Assembly (NCBI GenBank): GCA_964583605.1
Contig: CAZOWL010000087.1
Coordinates: forward strand, 1-18,345
Source: CAZOWL01 sp964583605
GTDB lineage: Bacteria > Pseudomonadota > Gammaproteobacteria > Chromatiales > Chromatiaceae
Reading direction: 5' to 3'
Length of the DNA stretch: 18,345 nt
Part shown: in pieces, positions 14,918 through 18,345 of the stretch
How positions within the stretch are numbered: position 1 is the first letter of the stretch
Layout: every line of letters begins with the position of its first letter
Notes under the pieces: generated by a model
The model's input: the letters and a program-made list of their open reading frames with translations, nothing else
What the model was told of the DNA's origin: nothing
The model's database searches: none
Program-made: the position numbers and the translations under genes

Positions 14918-16333
14918 ATGACTGTCCGCACCCGCTTTGCCCCCTCTCCGACCGGCTATCTGCACGTGGGTGGGGCCCGCACCGCGCTGTTCAGCTACCT
15001 CCATGCCCGCCGCCATGGAGGCCACTTCATCCTGCGCATCGAGGACACGGATCTGGAGCGCTCGACCGCCGAATCGGTCAATGCGATCCTCGAGGGGATG
15101 ACCTGGCTGGGGCTGGACTACGATGAAGGCCCCTTCTATCAGACCGAGCGCTTCGATCGCTACAACGCCGTCATCGATGAGCTCATGACCAAGGGCCTCG
15201 CCTACCGTTGTGACTGCCCGAAGGAGCGGCTCGACGACTTGCGCGACCGGCAGATGGCACAACGGCTCAAACCGCGCTATGACGGCCACTGTCGCGGCCG
15301 ATCGGTCGGCCCCGGCCAGCCCCATGTGATCCGCTTCCGTAACCCGGTTGATGGCGCCGTCATCGTCAACGACCTGATCCGCGGCCGTGTGGCCTTCAGC
15401 AACAGCGAGCTCGACGACCTGATCATCCGCCGCTCCGATGGCGCGCCCACTTACAACCTGACGGTTGTCGTCGATGATGCCGATATGCAGATCACACACG
15501 TCATCCGCGGCGACGATCATCTCAACAACACCCCTCGCCAAATCAATATCCTCCGGGCTCTTGGTCACGAGCCGCCGGCGTACGCGCATGTCCCGATGAT
15601 CCTCGGCGAGGACGGCGCGCGACTGTCGAAGCGCCATGGTGCCGTCAGTGTGATCGCCTTCCGCGAGGCTGGCTTCTTGCCCGAGGCCCTGTTGAACTAC
15701 CTGGTGCGGCTAGGCTGGTCGCACGGCGACCGCGAAGTGTTCTCGCTTCAGGAGATGGTTGAGCTTTTCGATATCGCTGAGGTCAATCGCGCGGCCTCGA
15801 GCTTCAATACCGACAAGCTCGCCTGGCTCAATCAGCATTACATCCAGCATGGCGACCCGAAACGCATCGCCCAGCTGCTGAGTCCGCACATGGGTCGCAT
15901 CGGCATCGACCCGAGCACCGGACCGGATCTGGCTGCCGTCGTCGAGGCCCAAGCGGCGCGCGCCAAGACACTCGTGGAGCTGGCCGAGATCAGCGCCTTC
16001 TGCTACCAGGATTTCGCTGACTATGACGAGGTCGCGGCCAAGAAGCACCTCCGACCCGTGGCCCGCGAAGGTCTCGAGCGCTTACGCGCGACGTTCGAGC
16101 TGATGGCTTATCAGGATTGGACCAACGAGGGACTTCACCGCGCCGTCGAGCGCGTGGCAGACGAGCTCGGTGTCAACCTCGGCAAGGTTGCCCAACCGCT
16201 GCGTGTTGCCATCGTCGGCCGCGCGGCCTCGCCGGGGATCGACGTCACGCTCAGACTGATCGGTAAAGAGGCCACGCTGCGGCGCATCGAGCGCGCCCTG
16301 GATTACATCGACCGGCGCGCAACGCAGGCCTGA
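14918..16333 (+). CDS. gltX: Glutamate-tRNA ligase (GluRS)
   Basis: GluRS is a class I aminoacyl-tRNA synthetase that charges tRNA-Glu. The 471 residues equal the E. coli length. The HIGH-type motif is HVGG (16-19) within RFAPSPTGYLHVGGAR; the KMSKS-type motif is RLSKR (235-239). Cys98, Cys100 and Cys125 (CDC...YDGHC) resemble the zinc-binding site of E. coli-type enzymes. The active-site LRIEDTD and VIRGDDHL segments are intact, and the C-terminal helical anticodon-binding domain is complete. The ATG at 14918 has AAGGA eight bases upstream; an earlier in-frame start at 14876 adds 14 residues with no homology. It is followed by glnS after 167 bp. Confidence 0.97.
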   Translation: MTVRTRFAPSPTGYLHVGGARTALFSYLHARRHGGHFILRIEDTDLERSTAESVNAILEGMTWLGLDYDEGPFYQTERFDRYNAVIDELMTKGLAYRCDCPKERLDDLRDRQMAQRLKPRYDGHCRGRSVGPGQPHVIRFRNPVDGAVIVNDLIRGRVAFSNSELDDLIIRRSDGAPTYNLTVVVDDADMQITHVIRGDDHLNNTPRQINILRALGHEPPAYAHVPMILGEDGARLSKRHGAVSVIAFREAGFLPEALLNYLVRLGWSHGDREVFSLQEMVELFDIAEVNRAASSFNTDKLAWLNQHYIQHGDPKRIAQLLSPHMGRIGIDPSTGPDLAAVVEAQAARAKTLVELAEISAFCYQDFADYDEVAAKKHLRPVAREGLERLRATFELMAYQDWTNEGLHRAVERVADELGVNLGKVAQPLRVAIVGRAASPGIDVTLRLIGKEATLRRIERALDYIDRRATQA

Positions 16334-16350
16334 ACAACTGCGGCCGCGTC

Positions 16351-16366
16351 CGCTCTTTAAAGAGCG
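16351..16366. promoter_or_regulatory. 16-bp perfect palindrome between gltX and glnS
   Basis: CGCTCTTTAAAGAGCG is exactly self-complementary with no loop bases. Such a loop-free palindrome is a poor terminator but a plausible dimer-binding site. It is 18 bp after the gltX stop and 135 bp before the glnS start. No known operator is recognised, and chance cannot be excluded. Confidence 0.4.
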
Positions 16367-16500
16367 ACCGGACCGCCGAATCCTCGTCGGCAACCGCGTT
16401 GCCGCCCCCGACCGCAGATCGACGGGTCGTGGTATTCGGCGTGCCGTCCGACCGCTACAATCCCGTAACGCGATGGCATCACCTTCGAACGCAGCCTTTT

Positions 16501-18186
16501 ATGCCCGATCAACCCGCCAGCACTCGCACCAACTTCATCCGCCAGATCATCGCGCAGGATCTGGCGACCGGGCGCCATGAGCGCATCGTCACGCGGTTCC
16601 CGCCGGAGCCCAACGGCTATCTGCATATCGGGCACGCCAAATCGATCGTCCTGAATTTCGGTCTCGCCCAGGACTACGCCGGGAACTGCAACCTGCGCTT
16701 CGACGACACGAATCCGCATAAGGAGAATCGCGAGTTCGTCGAGGCCATCAAGTCGGATGTCCGCTGGCTTGGGTACGACTGGGGCGAGCGGGTGTACTTC
16801 GCGTCCGACTACTTCGAGGCCCTCTACGGCTTCGCCGTCGAGCTGATCGAGAAGGGTCTGGCCTATGTGTGCGATCTGACGCCGGAGCAGATCCGTGAGT
16901 ACCGCGGCACCTTGACGGTACCGGGTCGAGAAAGTCCGTATCGCCACCGCTCGGCCGAGGAGAGCCGCGAGCTGTTTCGGCGCATGCGCGCCGGCGAGTT
17001 TCCCGATGGAAGCCGCACGCTGCGTGCGCGCATCGACATGGCCTCGCCGAACATCAACCTACGTGATCCGGTGCTCTACCGCATTCGTCATGGCGTGATC
17101 CACCATCAGACGGGCAGCGAATGGTGCCTCTATCCGACCTATGACTACACGCACCCTATCTCCGACGCCCTCGAGAGCATCACCCATTCTCTTTGTACAC
17201 TCGAGTTCGAAGACCATCGCCCCCTGTATGACTGGTGCATCGACAATTGCTCGGTGCCGAGCAGGCCGCGACAGATCGAGTTCAGTCGTTTGAACCTGGA
17301 ATACACCGTCATGAGCAAGCGGCGGCTTACTCAGCTCGTCGATGAAGGCCATGTCAGCGGCTGGGATGACCCGCGGCTGCCGACCATCGCCGGACTGCGC
17401 CGACGCGGCTACACCCCAGCCGCGATCCGCGAGTTCTGCGAGCGAATCGGCGTCACCAAGGCCGACAACCTGGTCGAAATGGCGATGCTCGAGAGCGCTG
17501 TGCGCGATGACTTAGACCGCACCGCCCCGCGCCGCATGGTGGTCCTGAGACCTCTCAAGGTGATCATCGACAACTACCCGCCGGATCGGCGCGAATCCTT
17601 GGTCGTGGCCAACCACCCGAAAGATCCGGCACTCGGGAGCCGCGAGATCCCTTTCGGGCGCGAGATCTACATCGATCGCGCGGACTTCGCTGAGGATCCG
17701 CCAAAGGGCTTCAAGCGCCTCGAGCCCGGGGGCGAGGTGCGTCTGCGCTATGCCTATGTCATCCGTTGCGAGGAGGTGATCAAGGACGACAACGGCCAGG
17801 TCCTGGCCCTGCGCGCGAGCTTCGATCCCAATACGCTCGGATCCAACCCTGTCGGGCGCAAGGTCAAGGGGGTCATCCACTGGGTACCGGCGGACGGGGC
17901 CCTGACCGCGGAGGCCAGCCTTTACGATCGGCTGTTTCGCGTGCCCGAGCCCGGGGCAAACGAGCGGGATTTTCGTGACGACATCAACCCTGCCTCCTTG
18001 CTCAGAATCGCCGCCTGCCTGGCCGAGCCCTCTCTGGCCGGGGCGCAGGCCGGCGAGCGCTTCCAGTTCGAGCGCGAGGGCTACTTCGTCGTAGACCCAG
18101 ATTCCGAGGGCAGCGAGCAGTTACGTTTCAACCGAACCGTGGGACTGCGCGACAGTTGGGGGAAGCTAGCAGGTGGCCGAGTCTGA
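16501..18186 (+). CDS. glnS: Glutamine-tRNA ligase (GlnRS)
   Basis: GlnRS charges tRNA-Gln directly. The 561 residues are close to E. coli GlnRS (554). The catalytic domain starts with RFPPEPNGYLHIGHAKS, HIGH at 42-45; LRFDDTNP follows, and the KMSKS-type loop is VMSKR (270-274). The typical GWDDPRLPTIAGLRRRGYTP segment leads to the two beta-barrel anticodon-binding domains (IPFGREIYIDRADF, KVKGVIHWV and the terminal FNRTVGLRDSW). I chose the ATG at 16501 by family length; the frame is open 34 residues further upstream, but that part is unlike GlnRS. A TACAAT at 16456-16461 could be a -10 element, with no good -35. Adjacent to its evolutionary relative gltX, which is not the E. coli arrangement. 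Confidence 0.97.
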   Translation: MPDQPASTRTNFIRQIIAQDLATGRHERIVTRFPPEPNGYLHIGHAKSIVLNFGLAQDYAGNCNLRFDDTNPHKENREFVEAIKSDVRWLGYDWGERVYFASDYFEALYGFAVELIEKGLAYVCDLTPEQIREYRGTLTVPGRESPYRHRSAEESRELFRRMRAGEFPDGSRTLRARIDMASPNINLRDPVLYRIRHGVIHHQTGSEWCLYPTYDYTHPISDALESITHSLCTLEFEDHRPLYDWCIDNCSVPSRPRQIEFSRLNLEYTVMSKRRLTQLVDEGHVSGWDDPRLPTIAGLRRRGYTPAAIREFCERIGVTKADNLVEMAMLESAVRDDLDRTAPRRMVVLRPLKVIIDNYPPDRRESLVVANHPKDPALGSREIPFGREIYIDRADFAEDPPKGFKRLEPGGEVRLRYAYVIRCEEVIKDDNGQVLALRASFDPNTLGSNPVGRKVKGVIHWVPADGALTAEASLYDRLFRVPEPGANERDFRDDINPASLLRIAACLAEPSLAGAQAGERFQFEREGYFVVDPDSEGSEQLRFNRTVGLRDSWGKLAGGRV

Positions 18187-18294
18187 AAACCGCCCGGAAC
18201 ACTCGGGATCGGTCGCCGCGGACGGGCAACTCCAAAATGAGGCAAATAGTTATTCGTATTTTATAGAAGCCTTCTGAGGTTGTTGACTCTGGCT
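18187..18294. other. Spacer after glnS with an AT-rich stretch
   Basis: This region shows no coding sequence. The part from about 18232 to 18288 is clearly AT-rich compared with the rest of the window (for example TTATTCGTATTTTATAG at 18250-18266). It includes the short palindrome AGAAGCCTTCT (18266-18276) and TTGACT at 18283-18288. It may be a promoter region for a gene beyond the window or the flank of the repeat that follows. Confidence 0.4.
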
Positions 18295-18345
18295 AACGAT
18301 CATGGGACGAGGCGAGCCACCCCAGATGATGAAATGCCGCCTCGT
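18295..18345 (+). repeat. Palindromic dispersed repeat, copy C (cut by window end)
   Basis: The 51 visible bases match the first 51 bases of copy B (6232-6282) with four differences. The left arm AACGATCATGGGACGAGGCG is complete, the loop is identical but for one base, and only CGCCTCGT of the right arm is seen before the window ends. The left-arm change (GGGACG for GGGGCG) is balanced by a T in the right arm at position 18345, so the stem still pairs. Confidence 0.8.

Noticed and set aside
14765..15637. 290-codon minus-strand frame opposite gltX
   Set aside because: Antisense to GluRS coding sequence, no ribosome site and no recognisable domain.
1..18345. The flanking inverted repeats as ends of one 18-kb composite transposon
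   Set aside because: No transposase is present, the content is core and metabolic genes, and a third copy lies inside; dispersed repeats at contig ends explain it better.

Overview
The window looks like chromosomal DNA of a purple sulfur bacterium of the order Chromatiales (Allochromatium, Thiocystis or Thiocapsa type). The main evidence is a class III polyhydroxyalkanoate (PHA) locus with the Allochromatium vinosum layout: a 357-residue PhaC with Cys150/Asp303/His332, a separate PhaE subunit, and a divergent phaA-phaR-phasin-phaB group. The DNA is GC-rich, and the synthetases, RF3, IbaG and YbgI-like proteins are all of gammaproteobacterial type. No phage, transposase, CRISPR, rRNA or tRNA is visible.

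Layout. (1) 106-2283, minus strand: phaE then phaC, the two synthase subunits. (2) 2284-2497: divergent control region with a TGC-rich operator candidate. (3) 2498-5949, plus strand: phaA (thiolase), phaR (PHA-responsive repressor), phaP (phasin, with its own sigma70-type promoter overlapped by an inverted repeat) and phaB (acetoacetyl-CoA reductase), closed by a clear intrinsic terminator at 6075-6100. Together these make poly(3-hydroxybutyrate) from acetyl-CoA and coat the granule. A near-identical 17-bp motif lies upstream of both phaE/phaA and phaP, so PhaR probably controls the whole cluster. (4) 5950-6458: non-coding, carrying two palindromic repeat elements. (5) 6459-8911, plus strand: a YbgI/Nif3-type metal protein and an orphan Wzx-like flippase. 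(6) 9044-11297, minus strand: prfC (RF3), an IbaG/BolA-type gene and a 75-residue protein of unknown function. (7) 11561-13611: a divergent pair, a GlxA-type AraC regulator that seems to lack half of its DJ-1/PfpI domain, facing a winged-helix SAM methyltransferase. (8) 13742-14746: a TIGR00341/DUF389 membrane protein. (9) 14918-18183: gltX and glnS in tandem, separated by a spacer with a 16-bp perfect palindrome.

The most unusual feature is a dispersed palindromic repeat of about 62 bp. One complete copy lies at 6232-6293, and partial copies lie exactly at the two window edges (1-55 inverted, 18295-18345 direct). Base changes between copies preserve the pairing of the arms. Because both edges cut through a copy, the window may be a whole assembly contig that ended in a high-copy repeat. 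Apart from this repeat family, the probable PhaR operators and the odd regulator-methyltransferase pair, the genes are ordinary core and PHA-metabolism genes.
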